A stretch of DNA of 64,000 nt from Embleya sp040605455. GTDB taxonomy: Bacteria > Actinomycetota > Actinomycetes > Streptomycetales > Streptomycetaceae. A program made the translations under genes and the position numbers. Each line of letters begins with the position of its first letter. Position 1 is the stretch's first letter. Of the stretch, positions 1 through 8,534 are shown in pieces. The stretch lies in assembly GCF_040605455.1 (NCBI RefSeq), contig NZ_JBEXCV010000031.1, positions 1 to 64,000 on the forward strand, written 5' to 3'. The notes under the pieces are model-generated. The model searched no databases, was not told the origin of the DNA, and saw only the letters and a program-made list of their open reading frames with translations.

Positions 1-47
1 CCCGACTCTTTTCCTTTTTTACGCTTGCCTTTCGCTCACAGCTGGTT

Positions 48-73
48 GGCCGGATCACATAAGTGATCCGGCC
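48..73 (-). terminator. Terminator hairpin after tRNA-Gly genes
   Basis: A perfect inverted repeat with 11-base arms (GGCCGGATCAC and its complement) and a 4-base loop lies immediately 3' of the minus-strand tRNA-Gly gene. It probably ends transcription of the two tRNA genes. No long T-run follows on the minus strand, which is common for high-GC actinomycete terminators. Confidence 0.7.
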
Positions 74-79
74 TTCTCA

Positions 80-155
80 TGGAGCGGACGACGAGATTCG
101 AACTCGCGACCCTCACCTTGGCAAGGTGATGCTCTACCAACTGAGCCACGTCCGC
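80..155 (-). tRNA. tRNA-Gly (anticodon GCC)
   Basis: A cloverleaf is visible on the minus strand. The acceptor GCGGACG pairs with CGTCCGC, the D-arm carries GCTCAGTTGGTAGAGC, the anticodon loop is TTGCCAA (GCC), the T-arm carries GTTCGAATC, and an encoded 3' CCA follows discriminator T. It decodes GGC/GGU. It lies about 90 bases downstream of another tRNA-Gly on the same strand, and the two are probably cotranscribed. Confidence 0.95.
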
Positions 156-247
156 ACGACTCGGGGTTTCGGCCCCGCGTTGTGTCCCCAACCCTACCCG
201 ATCCGCGGAGGTGGTTGCCACCGACCTCGGTTCGAGGGGTCGAGCAG

Positions 248-319
248 AGCAGGCGACAGGAATCGAACACTGCGTCTCCCCCTTGGAAAGGGGGCGCTCT
301 ACCACTGAGCTACGCCTGC
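248..319 (-). tRNA. tRNA-Gly (anticodon TCC)
   Basis: The acceptor GCAGGCG/CGCCTGC, a five-pair CCCCC/GGGGG anticodon stem, loop TTTCCAA (anticodon TCC) and T-arm with GTTCGATTC are all visible on the minus strand. No 3' CCA is encoded, unlike the neighbouring tRNA-Gly(GCC). It reads GGA and possibly GGG. Confidence 0.93.
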
Positions 320-532
320 GTGTGTTCCCCGGTTTCCCGGGTGCAAGAGAACTCTATAGGACCCCCGGGGGTGCCCAGTACGCTCCGAAGTTGCTTCGTT
401 ACAAATGTCCGACTTTGCCGGAAAAGTTCTTTCGCGGGTGTCCCGATCCCCGTCCTGCCGACGGACGCAGGACGGGGACGGAAGGCCCGGCCGGGCGTGG
501 ATCGTGCCGGGTGCCGGGAGGGTGGGGTGTCG

Positions 533-859
533 TCAGTTGGCGGTGTTGGCAGCCTCGAATTCCGCGTACACGCGGGCCGGGATGCGCCCGCGGGCGGGCA
601 CGTCCATGCCGCGCGCTCGAGCCCAGGCCCGCACCGCCGCGGGGTCGGAGGCGACCGTCGTCTGACGGAACGGCTTTCCCGTGCGCGCGGTTCGCCGGGC
701 GACCGCGAGATAAGGGGCGAGGGCATCCCGCATCTGCTGAACGTGCTCTTCCGAAAGGTCGATTTCATACGACTTGCCGTCGAGGCCGAAACGGATGGTT
801 TCCGTGGCCTCGCTTCCGTCGATGTCGTCGTGCAGGCTGACGACTACACGCTGGGCCAT
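533..859 (-). CDS. Lsr2-family nucleoid-associated protein (likely LsrL paralogue)
   Basis: This 108-residue protein has the full Lsr2 layout. An N-terminal beta-rich dimerisation segment (starts MAQRVVVSLHDDIDG) is followed by a C-terminal AT-hook-like DNA-binding domain with the RARGMDVPARGRIP signature, in which the RGR turn enters the minor groove. Lsr2 proteins bridge AT-rich, often foreign, DNA and silence it. The position beside purS matches the second, smaller-role paralogue (LsrL) of Streptomyces rather than the main Lsr2; this assignment rests on gene order. Transcribed away from purS, with a 500-base intergenic region between them that carries DnaA boxes. Confidence 0.93.
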   Translation of the reverse strand: MAQRVVVSLHDDIDGSEATETIRFGLDGKSYEIDLSEEHVQQMRDALAPYLAVARRTARTGKPFRQTTVASDPAAVRAWARARGMDVPARGRIPARVYAEFEAANTAN

Positions 860-1356
860 GGCGGTGTCCTCTCGGGTGATAGCACCGAGGCGAAAAACAA
901 AACTACATTGCCGAGTCTAGGCGCTAAACGCGAACCGTCGCGGTGTGGTCCGCAGTTCTTCGGTTCGGTAAGCGCTAATTTACCGGTCGGCGATTCGTTT
1001 TCACGATACGCGAGATATTCCTCTCGCCGCGCGCGGGTGGGCGTGTCCATCCGCCGACGAGTGAAGGATCCACAGCCTGTGGATAACATCCGGTCATGTC
1101 GACGATCCGAGAGAGCCAAGTGAGGCACATTGCCCGTTTGAAGGCGATTTATTGACATCGAGGCTTGGCGAACCCGCCTGTGGACAACCCCAGAACTGTG
1201 GATAACTCGGCGTCGGGGCGGTCGCCCGGAGGCGGCCGGTACCCTGATACCGCCGATCCATCGGGTGCCGGCGTCGACCGGCCCGATCCAGCAGCAGGGT
1301 CCGAACCCCCGTATCCCGGATACGGACCGGCCCGAACCATCACAGTGGGAGTGCCT
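860..1356. promoter_or_regulatory. lsr2-purS divergent intergenic region with DnaA-box cluster
   Basis: Nearly 500 bases without a convincing gene. It is less GC-rich near the lsr2 start and should carry the promoters of both divergent genes. Three perfect nonameric DnaA boxes occur in the same orientation: TGTGGATAA at 1078-1086, TGTGGACAA at 1179-1187 and TGTGGATAA at 1197-1205. A further partial box in the opposite orientation (ATCCACAG, 1069-1076) forms an imperfect palindrome with the first. TTGTCCACA is the Streptomyces consensus and TTATCCACA the E. coli one. The cluster could titrate DnaA or let DnaA control purS or lsr2. Confidence 0.7.
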
Positions 1357-1614
1357 GTGGCACGCGTCGTCGTCGACGTCATGCTCAAGCCGGAAATCCT
1401 CGATCCCCAGGGGCAGGCCGTGCAGCGCGCGCTGCCGCGTCTGGGATTCGACGGAATCACCGACGTCCGCCAAGGCAAGCGTTTCGAACTGGAGCTGGAG
1501 GGGCCGGCCGACGAGGCCGCCCTCGCCCGCATCCGCGAAGCCGCCGAGTCGTTTCTCGCCAACACCGTGATCGAGGACTTCGTGGTCCGCGTCGAGGCGG
1601 AGGAGGGGAAGTGA
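1357..1614 (+). CDS. purS: Phosphoribosylformylglycinamidine synthase, PurS subunit
   Basis: PurS is the small subunit that bridges PurQ and PurL in the bacterial FGAM synthase complex (step 4 of de novo purine synthesis). The GTG at 1357 gives 85 residues beginning VARVVVDVMLKPEI, the usual PurS length. The sequence GTGGGAG six bases upstream serves as ribosome site. The open frame extends much further upstream, but that part is low-complexity Pro/Gly and not PurS-like. A second in-frame GTG at 1351 would add only two residues. The stop overlaps the purQ start (GTGA). Confidence 0.95.
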   Translation: MARVVVDVMLKPEILDPQGQAVQRALPRLGFDGITDVRQGKRFELELEGPADEAALARIREAAESFLANTVIEDFVVRVEAEEGK

Positions 1615-2288
1615 CGATCCGCGTCGGCGTCGTCACCTTCCCCGGCTCGCTCGACGACCGCGACGCCCAGCGCGCGGTGCGCATCGCCGGTGCCGAGCCG
1701 GTTGCGCTGTGGCACAAGGACAAGAACCTCCAGCAGGTCGACGCGGTCGTCCTGCCCGGTGGATTCTCCTACGGCGACTACCTGCGTTGCGGCGCGATCT
1801 CGCGCTTCTCGCCGGTCATGGAATCGGTGATCGAGCAGGCGCAGGCCGGCCTTCCGGTATTGGGCATCTGCAACGGTTTCCAAATTCTTTGCGAATCCCA
1901 CCTGCTGCCGGGCGCGCTCACCCGCAACGATCACCTGCACTTCATCTGCCGTGACCAAAAGTTGCGCATCGAGAACGTGTCCAGCGCATGGACGTCGGAC
2001 TTCGAGCAGGGGCAGGAGATCACCGTTCCGCTCAAGAACGGTGAAGGCGGTTTCGTCGCCGACGAGCACACCCTGGACATGCTGGAGGCCGAGGGCCGCG
2101 TGGTCGCGCGATACCTCGACGTCAACCCGAACGGATCGCGTCGCGACATCGCCGGCATCAGCAACGCCGCCGGAAATGTGGTCGGCCTGATGCCGCACCC
2201 CGAGCACGCGGTCGAGCCGCTGACCGGCCCGACGACCGAGGGCCTTCCGTTCTTCACCTCGATCCTGAAGCGCCTGGTGAACGCCTGA
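1611..2288 (+). CDS. purQ: Phosphoribosylformylglycinamidine synthase, glutaminase subunit PurQ
   Basis: A 225-residue class I glutamine amidotransferase that supplies ammonia to PurL. The oxyanion motif LPGGFSYGDY lies near residue 47. The catalytic Cys is in GICNGFQ near residue 87, and the His/Glu of the triad are in MPHPEHAVE near residue 195. The GTG start overlaps the purS stop by four bases, and the TGA stop overlaps the purL ATG by one, so the three genes are translationally coupled and presumably act as one operon. Confidence 0.97.
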   Translation: MTIRVGVVTFPGSLDDRDAQRAVRIAGAEPVALWHKDKNLQQVDAVVLPGGFSYGDYLRCGAISRFSPVMESVIEQAQAGLPVLGICNGFQILCESHLLPGALTRNDHLHFICRDQKLRIENVSSAWTSDFEQGQEITVPLKNGEGGFVADEHTLDMLEAEGRVVARYLDVNPNGSRRDIAGISNAAGNVVGLMPHPEHAVEPLTGPTTEGLPFFTSILKRLVNA

Positions 2289-4537
2289 TGAGCCTGGACA
2301 CCGTCAAGAACGCGGTCGACCACCCCGAGGTCGAGCAGCCCTTCGCCGAACTCGGCCTCAAGCCGGACGAGTACGCGCGCATCCTGGAGATCCTCGGCCG
2401 CCGGCCGACCTCGTCCGAGCTGGCGATGTACTCGGTGATGTGGTCCGAGCACTGCTCGTACAAGTCGAGCAAGGTGCACCTGCGCCAGTTCGGCGACAAG
2501 ATGCCCGAGAACGACGCGATGCTCGTGGGCATCGGCGAGAACGCCGGCGTCGTCGACGTCGGCCAGGGCTACGCGGTGACCTTCAAGGTCGAGTCGCACA
2601 ACCACCCCTCCTACGTGGAGCCCTACCAGGGCGCCGCGACCGGCATCGGTGGCATCGTGCGCGACATCCTGGCGATGGGTGCCCGCCCGGTCGCGGTGAT
2701 GGACCCGCTGCGATTCGGCGCGGCCGAGCACCCCGACACCCGGCGGGTGCTGCCCGGCGTGGTCGCGGGCATCGGCGGCTACGGCAACTGCCTGGGCCTG
2801 CCCAACATCGGCGGCGAGATCGTCTTCGACCCCTGTTACCAGGGCAACCCGCTGGTCAACGCCCTGTGTGTGGGCGTGATGAAGCACGAGGACATCCACC
2901 TCGCGCAGGCCTCGGGCGCGGGCAACCTGGTGATCCTGTACGGCGCCCGCACCGGCGGCGACGGGATCGGCGGCGTCTCGGTCCTGGCCTCGGAGACCTT
3001 CGACGCAGACGGCCCGGCCAAGCGCCCGGCCGTCCAGGTCGGCGACCCGTTCCAGGAGAAGCTGCTGATCGAGTGCACCCTGGAGCTGTTCCGCGAGCAC
3101 CTGGTCGCGGGCATCCAGGACCTCGGTGGTGCGGGTCTGTCCTGCGCCACCTCCGAGCTGGCCTCGGCCGGTTCCGGCGGCATGCGGGTCGAGCTGGACA
3201 CCGTCCCGCTGCGCGACCACACGCTCTCGCCCGAAGAGATCCTGATGAGCGAGTCGCAGGAGCGCATGTGCGCGGTCGTGGAGCCGGCCCACGTGGCCCG
3301 TTTCATGGAGATCTGTGACAAGTGGGACGTGATCGCCACCGTCGTCGGCGAGGTCACCGAGGGCGACCGGCTGGAGATCTACTGGCACGGCGAGCAGATC
3401 GTCGATGTGCCGCCGCGCACCGTCGCGCACGAGGGTCCCGTCTACGAGCGCCCGTACGCCCGCCCCCAGTGGCAGGACACGCTCCAGGCGGACGCCGCCG
3501 AGCGGCTGCCCCGCCCGGGTACGGCCGAGGAGCTCAAGGCCACCCTGCTGAAGGTGGTCGCGTCGCCGAACCTGGCGGACAAGTCGTGGGTCACCGCGCA
3601 GTACGACAAGTACGTGCTCGGCAACACCGTGCTGGCCCAGCCGGAGGACTCCGGCATGGTCCGGATCGACGAGGAGAGCGGCCTGGGCGTCGCGCTCGCC
3701 ACCGACGGCAACGGCCGCTTCTGCAAGCTCGACCCGTACACCGGCGCGCAGCTCGCACTGGCCGAGGCCTACCGCAACGTGGCCACCACCGGCGCCAAGC
3801 CGCTGGCCGTCACCGACTGCCTCAACTTCGGCTCGCCCGAGGACCCGGCGGTGATGTGGCAGTTCGCCGAGACCACGCGTGGTCTCGCCGACGCGTGCCA
3901 GATCCTGGGCACGCCGGTGACCGGTGGCAATGTGTCCTTCTACAACCAGACCGGCGAGACGGCGATCCACCCGACGCCGGTGGTCGGCGTGCTGGGTGTG
4001 ATCGACGACGTCGAGCGGCGCACGCCGATCGGCTTCGCCGAGGAGGGGCAGATCATCCTGCTCCTGGGCGACACGCACGAGGAGCTCTCCGGCTCGGCCT
4101 GGGCCCAGGTGGCCCACGACCACCTCGGCGGCCTGCCGCCGAGGGTCGACCTGGAGCGCGAGCGGCTGCTCGCCGAGATCCTGATCGCGGGTTCGCGGGA
4201 CGGCATGATCGACGCGGCGCACGACCTCGCCGACGGTGGCCTGGCCCAGGCACTGGTCGAGGCGTGCCTGGCCGGTGGCCACGGCGCCCGAGTGGTGCTG
4301 GCCGAGGACCTGGACCCCACGGTCGCGCTGTTCAGCGAGTCGGCGGGCCGGGCGATCGTCGCGGTGCCGCGGAGCGAGGAACTGCGCTTCAGCGACATGT
4401 GCAAGGTGCGCGGCCTGCCGTGCGCCCGGATCGGCGTGGTCGACGGTGACACGCTCGACTTCCAGGGCCACTTCACGGTGGCGCTGGACGAGGTGCGCAC
4501 CGCCCACGAGGGGATCCTCGAGGGTCTGTTCGGCTGA
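2288..4537 (+). CDS. purL: Phosphoribosylformylglycinamidine synthase, PurL subunit
   Basis: This 749-residue protein is the ATP-dependent synthase subunit of the small (three-subunit) FGAM synthase, converting FGAR plus ammonia to FGAM. It has the AIR-synthase-related fold duplicated. SHNHPS near residue 103 carries the catalytic His, ATGIGGIVRD follows, and GSGAGN-type and TGGNVSFYNQ nucleotide-binding stretches occur in the two halves. The length matches the Gram-positive PurL rather than the ~1300-residue fused enzyme, consistent with separate purS and purQ. Last gene of the operon; a stem-loop follows ten bases after the stop. Confidence 0.97.
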   Translation: MSLDTVKNAVDHPEVEQPFAELGLKPDEYARILEILGRRPTSSELAMYSVMWSEHCSYKSSKVHLRQFGDKMPENDAMLVGIGENAGVVDVGQGYAVTFKVESHNHPSYVEPYQGAATGIGGIVRDILAMGARPVAVMDPLRFGAAEHPDTRRVLPGVVAGIGGYGNCLGLPNIGGEIVFDPCYQGNPLVNALCVGVMKHEDIHLAQASGAGNLVILYGARTGGDGIGGVSVLASETFDADGPAKRPAVQVGDPFQEKLLIECTLELFREHLVAGIQDLGGAGLSCATSELASAGSGGMRVELDTVPLRDHTLSPEEILMSESQERMCAVVEPAHVARFMEICDKWDVIATVVGEVTEGDRLEIYWHGEQIVDVPPRTVAHEGPVYERPYARPQWQDTLQADAAERLPRPGTAEELKATLLKVVASPNLADKSWVTAQYDKYVLGNTVLAQPEDSGMVRIDEESGLGVALATDGNGRFCKLDPYTGAQLALAEAYRNVATTGAKPLAVTDCLNFGSPEDPAVMWQFAETTRGLADACQILGTPVTGGNVSFYNQTGETAIHPTPVVGVLGVIDDVERRTPIGFAEEGQIILLLGDTHEELSGSAWAQVAHDHLGGLPPRVDLERERLLAEILIAGSRDGMIDAAHDLADGGLAQALVEACLAGGHGARVVLAEDLDPTVALFSESAGRAIVAVPRSEELRFSDMCKVRGLPCARIGVVDGDTLDFQGHFTVALDEVRTAHEGILEGLFG

Positions 4538-4546
4538 GCCACCGCA

Positions 4547-4596
4547 CCGAGGTGCCCGTGCGACGTGCCCCGCGCACGCCGCATGGGCACCTTCGG
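4547..4596. terminator. Stem-loop between purL and convergent NlpC/P60 gene
   Basis: CCGAGGTGCCC pairs with GGGCACCTTCGG over about 12 positions with one mismatch, and an inner GTGCG/CGCAC stem extends it. It sits between the convergent purL and NlpC/P60 genes, so it may act in both directions. No T-run is present. Confidence 0.5.
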
Positions 4597-4664
4597 CGTT
4601 CGACTCGCACATTTCGATCGAAGCGCACCCGCGATGCCGCCCCCGCCCCCGGGGACCGCGGGTG

Positions 4665-5543
4665 CTACGTCCCCAACCGATACGGGCGGAACGCACCGTG
4701 CCCGGGCCAGTACGGATAGGGCACCGTGCCGTAGTGCGCGCCCTTCGAGGCGCTCTCCTCGTACGCGTGGTAGGTCGTGTGTGCCTCATCGGCCCAGCCC
4801 GCGAAGATCAGCGTGTGTCCGGCCGCGCCCGGGGCGGTGTTCAGCAGGATGTCGCCTGGCCTCAGCTCGTCCCTGGCGATCCGGTGGGACACCTCCGGCA
4901 GGGTCACCGTGGTCAGCCCCGGTGGCGGCAGCCCCCAGGCCATCGAGACCAGCCCCGAACAGTCCGTGCGGTAGCCGTCGTGCAGTCCGCTCATGCTGTA
5001 GCCCAGGCGCAGGTCGGCCCACCGCTTCGCCCGGGCCACGATCTCGCCCCCACCCGGCACCGACGACGCGACCGGTGTGTCCGATGCGACGGGTGTGATC
5101 GGTGTGACCGGTGTTATCCGGGTGATGCCCGCGCCGCGGCCGATCGGCCGGACGGTGACCGGTCCGTCGTACGCCTCGGGCAGCGCGAACGGCCGCTCGG
5201 CGACCCGGACCGAGGCGGTGGCCGGCGGGGGAGCGATATCCGGCGCGGCCAGGTCCAGCAGTCGGGTCGCCGCGATCGCGTCCACCTCCGCGTACGCCCG
5301 GGCGTTCTCGGCCAACCGGTCGGCCAGATCCACCCCGGTGCGCTCGGCCCGATCCAGCGTCTCCACCGCTTCGCGCAGCCGAGCGCGCACCGCCTCGAAG
5401 GTCGGCGGCGCCAGCGGCCGGCTCGCCGCCACATCGACCGACGCGACGCGCTCGCGCAGCGCCCACACCTCCCCGGCGACCGCGCGCAGCCGGCCCGCGA
5501 GCGCCACCAGCACATCCGGCGTCGCGGTGAACCCCCCGGTCAC
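4665..5543 (-). CDS. NlpC/P60-family cysteine peptidase domain protein
   Basis: This 292-residue protein has a roughly 150-residue N-terminal helical region rich in Ala/Arg/Glu, resembling a WXG-type four-helix segment, and a Pro/Thr linker. The C-terminal NlpC/P60 domain carries the catalytic Cys in TDCSGLVSMAW and the His near HTLIFAG. Such domains cleave D-Glu-mDAP bonds in peptidoglycan peptides. No signal peptide is visible. The GTG start overlaps the stop of the upstream WXG-like gene (GTGA), so the two are translationally coupled; a leaderless pair like this suggests type VII-style export, which is inference. Substrate and cellular location are unproven. Confidence 0.8.
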   Translation of the reverse strand: MTGGFTATPDVLVALAGRLRAVAGEVWALRERVASVDVAASRPLAPPTFEAVRARLREAVETLDRAERTGVDLADRLAENARAYAEVDAIAATRLLDLAAPDIAPPPATASVRVAERPFALPEAYDGPVTVRPIGRGAGITRITPVTPITPVASDTPVASSVPGGGEIVARAKRWADLRLGYSMSGLHDGYRTDCSGLVSMAWGLPPPGLTTVTLPEVSHRIARDELRPGDILLNTAPGAAGHTLIFAGWADEAHTTYHAYEESASKGAHYGTVPYPYWPGHGAFRPYRLGT

Positions 5544-5890
5544 CGAGGCGCCCACCGCTCGTCCAACCAGGCCGCACTGCCGCCTGCCGGAAAATGCTCG
5601 TGGCCGCCGGGCCCGGCCCCCTCCCGGGCGGCCCGCTCGTTGGCCGCGATCCGGGCGAGCGCGGCCCGCATCGCCGCGGCGTGCGCCCGCAGCGCTTCGA
5701 CCACCGCGAGCACGGCAGGCTCGGTCGCCGCGCACTCCCGCCGCCAGGTCTGCGCGCGAACCGCGAAGGCGTCCGCCGCGCCGCCGTGCCAGTTCGCCGC
5801 GATGATCGGCCCGGGCCGCACCCGTTCGGTCGCCGCCGCCAACTCGGCCGCGGTCGCGTCGACCCGGCCCGGATCCCCGTAATTGCTCAT
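5540..5890 (-). CDS. WXG100-like small helical protein
   Basis: A 116-residue, Ala-rich protein. The segment NWHGGAADAF near residues 33-42 is a W-x-G turn followed by helix, as in WXG100/EsxA-like proteins, with long predicted helices on both sides. Such proteins often act as secretion partners or domains of type VII (ESX-like) substrates. It is the first gene of a two-gene unit and overlaps the NlpC/P60 gene by four bases. No ESX machinery is visible in this window, so the export route is inferred from size and motif only. Confidence 0.7.
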   Translation of the reverse strand: MSNYGDPGRVDATAAELAAATERVRPGPIIAANWHGGAADAFAVRAQTWRRECAATEPAVLAVVEALRAHAAAMRAALARIAANERAAREGAGPGGHEHFPAGGSAAWLDERWAPR

Positions 5891-6038
5891 GCGCCCAGCG
5901 TGACGAATCGGCGGCCGGTCCGGGCGATCGAGGGCCGAATCTGTGCAGAAACGAATCGGCTACCCGCGGTCGGCCGCGCGCCCCCGGCCCTGTCCGGCGG
6001 ACCACCAAGACCCGCCGGACAGGGCCTAGCCTGCACCC

Positions 6039-6827
6039 ATGCCGAGCCGCCCCACCGCCCCCCGCCCTCGCAAGGTCGACCCGGTCAAGGTGCGCGCCGC
6101 CCTGATCGCGCAGTGGCGCGCGATCGTGGACGTCACGGCGCGGCTGACCCCGACCCGGCTCGCCGCCCCCTCCGGTCTGACCGGCTGGTCCACCGCCAAC
6201 CTGGTCGGGCACCTGGCCGCGAGCATCCGGGCCGTGCCGTGCTGGCTCGCCGAACCGGTTCCGACCGGCCCGGTGATCACCGTCGAACAGTGGGCGAACG
6301 GCACCTCCGCGTACGCCGCCGTGATCTCCTCCATCGCCGACGAGATGGCGGAGGCCGGCCACACCCCCGCCGACTACGCGGACGCCGCGATCGCCGCCCT
6401 GGACGGCGTCCCGGACACCCGGATCACCGTCACCCGGATCGGCCCGATGCGCGTCGCCGACATGCTCGTGACCCGCCTGGTCGAGGCGGTCGTGCACGCC
6501 GACGACCTGGAACGCGCCACCGGCGAGCCGTTCCCGCACGACCGGCATGCTCTGGGCACCGTGGTCCGGGCACTGGCCGACGCGCTGGCGACCCGGGCGC
6601 CCGGACATTCGGTCGAGGTCCGCGTCCCGCCGTTCGCCGTAGTGCAGTGCGTCACAGGCCCCCGGCACACTCGGGGCGTTCCGCCCAACGTGGTCGAGAC
6701 CGACCCAAGGACCTGGATCCGACTCGCCACCGGCCGTCTGACCTGGGCGGACGCGGTCGAGGACGGTCGGGTGCTGGCCAGTGGCGAACGCAGCGACTTG
6801 TCCGGATACCTGCCACTGATGGGGTGA
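6039..6827 (+). CDS. Maleylpyruvate isomerase-family / bacterial SCP-domain protein
   Basis: A 262-residue protein. The N-terminal half has the DinB-like mycothiol-dependent enzyme fold (WSTANLVGHLAASI near residue 49; metal-ligand-type His residues in NLVGHL and EAVVHADDL). The C-terminal half matches the sterol-carrier-like domain usually found with it in actinomycetes (FAVVQCVTG, then DPRTWIRLATGRLTWADA). This family is a standing neighbour of purF in Streptomyces. Related enzymes use mycothiol as cofactor, but the substrate of this subgroup is unknown. It ends 37 bases before purF on the same strand and may share its transcript. Confidence 0.8.
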   Translation: MPSRPTAPRPRKVDPVKVRAALIAQWRAIVDVTARLTPTRLAAPSGLTGWSTANLVGHLAASIRAVPCWLAEPVPTGPVITVEQWANGTSAYAAVISSIADEMAEAGHTPADYADAAIAALDGVPDTRITVTRIGPMRVADMLVTRLVEAVVHADDLERATGEPFPHDRHALGTVVRALADALATRAPGHSVEVRVPPFAVVQCVTGPRHTRGVPPNVVETDPRTWIRLATGRLTWADAVEDGRVLASGERSDLSGYLPLMG

Positions 6828-6864
6828 TCCGCGACTGATCCGGCCCTGTCGTAGACTCGATCAC

Positions 6865-8421
6865 GTGCCACGTGGCGATGGACGACTCAACCACGATCTC
6901 TTCCCCGGCGAGAAGGGCCCGCAGGATGCCTGCGGCGTCTTCGGCGTTTGGGCCCCCGGCGAAGAGGTCGCAAAACTCACCTACTTCGGTCTCTACGCAT
7001 TGCAGCACCGCGGAACGGAATCCGCCGGCATAGCTGTGAGCAACGGATCCCAGATCCTGGTCTTCAAGGACATGGGCCTGGTCTCCCAGGTCTTCGACGA
7101 AACCACTCTGGGCTCGCTTCGCGGGCACATGGCCGTCGGCCATGCCCGCTACTCGACCACCGGTTCGTCGGTCTGGGAGAACGCCCAGCCGACCTTCCGG
7201 GCAACCGCGACCGGCAGCATCGCGCTCGGCCACAACGGAAACCTCACCAACACGGGTGAGCTGTCCCGTCTGGTCGCCGAGCAGGGCGCCGATCGCGGCG
7301 AACTGAACTATCCCTACCAGGGCCGGATCGAGGCCAGCAGCGACACCGATCTGCTGACCTCGCTGCTGGCCGGCAGCCCGGACCTGTCCCTGGAACAGAC
7401 CGCGATGCAGGTGTTGCCCGAGGTCAAGGGCGCCTTCTCGCTGGTCTTCATGGACGAGACCACGCTCTACGCCGCGCGCGATCCCCAGGGCATCCGGCCC
7501 CTCGTGCTCGGTCGGCTGGAGCGTGGCTGGGTGGTCGCGAGCGAAACCGCGGCCCTGGACATCGTCGGTGCCTCGTTCATCCGCGAGATCGAGCCGGGCG
7601 AGCTGATCGCGGTCGACGAGCACGGCCTGCGCACCCGACGCTTCGCCGAGGCCAAGCCCAAGGGCTGCGTCTTCGAGTACGTCTACCTGGCCCGCCCGGA
7701 CACCACGATCGCCGGCCGCGGCGTCTACGCGTCGCGTGTCGAGATGGGCCGTCGACTGGCCCAGGAGTTCCCGGTCGACGCCGACCTGGTCATGCCGACC
7801 CCGGAATCGGGCACACCCGCCGCGATCGGCTACGCCGAGCAGTCCGGCATCCCGTACGGAAACGGCCTGGTCAAGAACTCCTACGTGGGCCGGACCTTCA
7901 TCCAGCCCAGCCAGACCATCCGGCAGCTGGGCATCCGGCTCAAGCTCAATCCACTGCGCGAGGTCATCCAGGGCAAGCGACTGGTCGTCGTCGACGACTC
8001 GATCGTGCGCGGCAACACCCAGCGTGCGCTGGTGCGCATGCTGCGCGAGGCCGGCGCGGCCGAGGTGCACGTGCGGATCTCCTCGCCGCCGGTGAAGTGG
8101 CCGTGCTTCTTCGGCATCGACTTCGCCACCCGGGCCGAGTTGATCGCCAACGGTCTCTCGGTCGACGAGATCGCCAAGTCCCTCGGGGCCGACTCGCTCG
8201 CCTACATCTCGATCGACGCGATGGTCGAGGCGACCACCATCCCCAAGGACCGGCTGTGCCGGGCCTGCTTCGACGGGGAATACCCGATCGAACTGCCCGA
8301 CCCCGAGCGGCTGGGCAAGCACCTCCTCGAAGGCATCGAGCAGACCGTCCGCACCGACGTGGACGGCGTGCAGGCCCTCCTCGGCGGCGGCGGGGCCGAG
8401 GACGCGCTCCGCCGTCCCTGA
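6865..8421 (+). CDS. purF: Amidophosphoribosyltransferase
   Basis: The 518-residue enzyme catalyses the committed step of purine synthesis (PRPP + glutamine to phosphoribosylamine). A 22-residue propeptide ends just before Cys23 in DACGVFG, the nucleophile exposed after processing. The PRPP loop VVVDDSIVRGNT lies near residue 373. Cysteines in KGCVFEY, PCFFGIDF and LCRACFDGEYP fit the [4Fe-4S] ligands of the B. subtilis-type enzyme. A GTG start begins the MPRGDGRLNHD leader. Followed by purM after 113 bases. Confidence 0.97.
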   Translation: MPRGDGRLNHDLFPGEKGPQDACGVFGVWAPGEEVAKLTYFGLYALQHRGTESAGIAVSNGSQILVFKDMGLVSQVFDETTLGSLRGHMAVGHARYSTTGSSVWENAQPTFRATATGSIALGHNGNLTNTGELSRLVAEQGADRGELNYPYQGRIEASSDTDLLTSLLAGSPDLSLEQTAMQVLPEVKGAFSLVFMDETTLYAARDPQGIRPLVLGRLERGWVVASETAALDIVGASFIREIEPGELIAVDEHGLRTRRFAEAKPKGCVFEYVYLARPDTTIAGRGVYASRVEMGRRLAQEFPVDADLVMPTPESGTPAAIGYAEQSGIPYGNGLVKNSYVGRTFIQPSQTIRQLGIRLKLNPLREVIQGKRLVVVDDSIVRGNTQRALVRMLREAGAAEVHVRISSPPVKWPCFFGIDFATRAELIANGLSVDEIAKSLGADSLAYISIDAMVEATTIPKDRLCRACFDGEYPIELPDPERLGKHLLEGIEQTVRTDVDGVQALLGGGGAEDALRRP

Positions 8422-8534
8422 TCAGCCGAGTCCCCGAGTTCTCTTCTTCGGATCGCCACGTCGTGGCCCCCTCCCGGGGGCCGCGGCGGGGCGTCCGAGG
8501 AGATCCACCGACCCGACCCGAAAGGGCCGCCGCC

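Noticed and set aside
1931..4789. A 952-residue minus-strand open frame across purL
   Set aside because: It is antisense to purL, rich in Arg/His/Gly/Val without motifs, and arises from high-GC codon bias in the third position.
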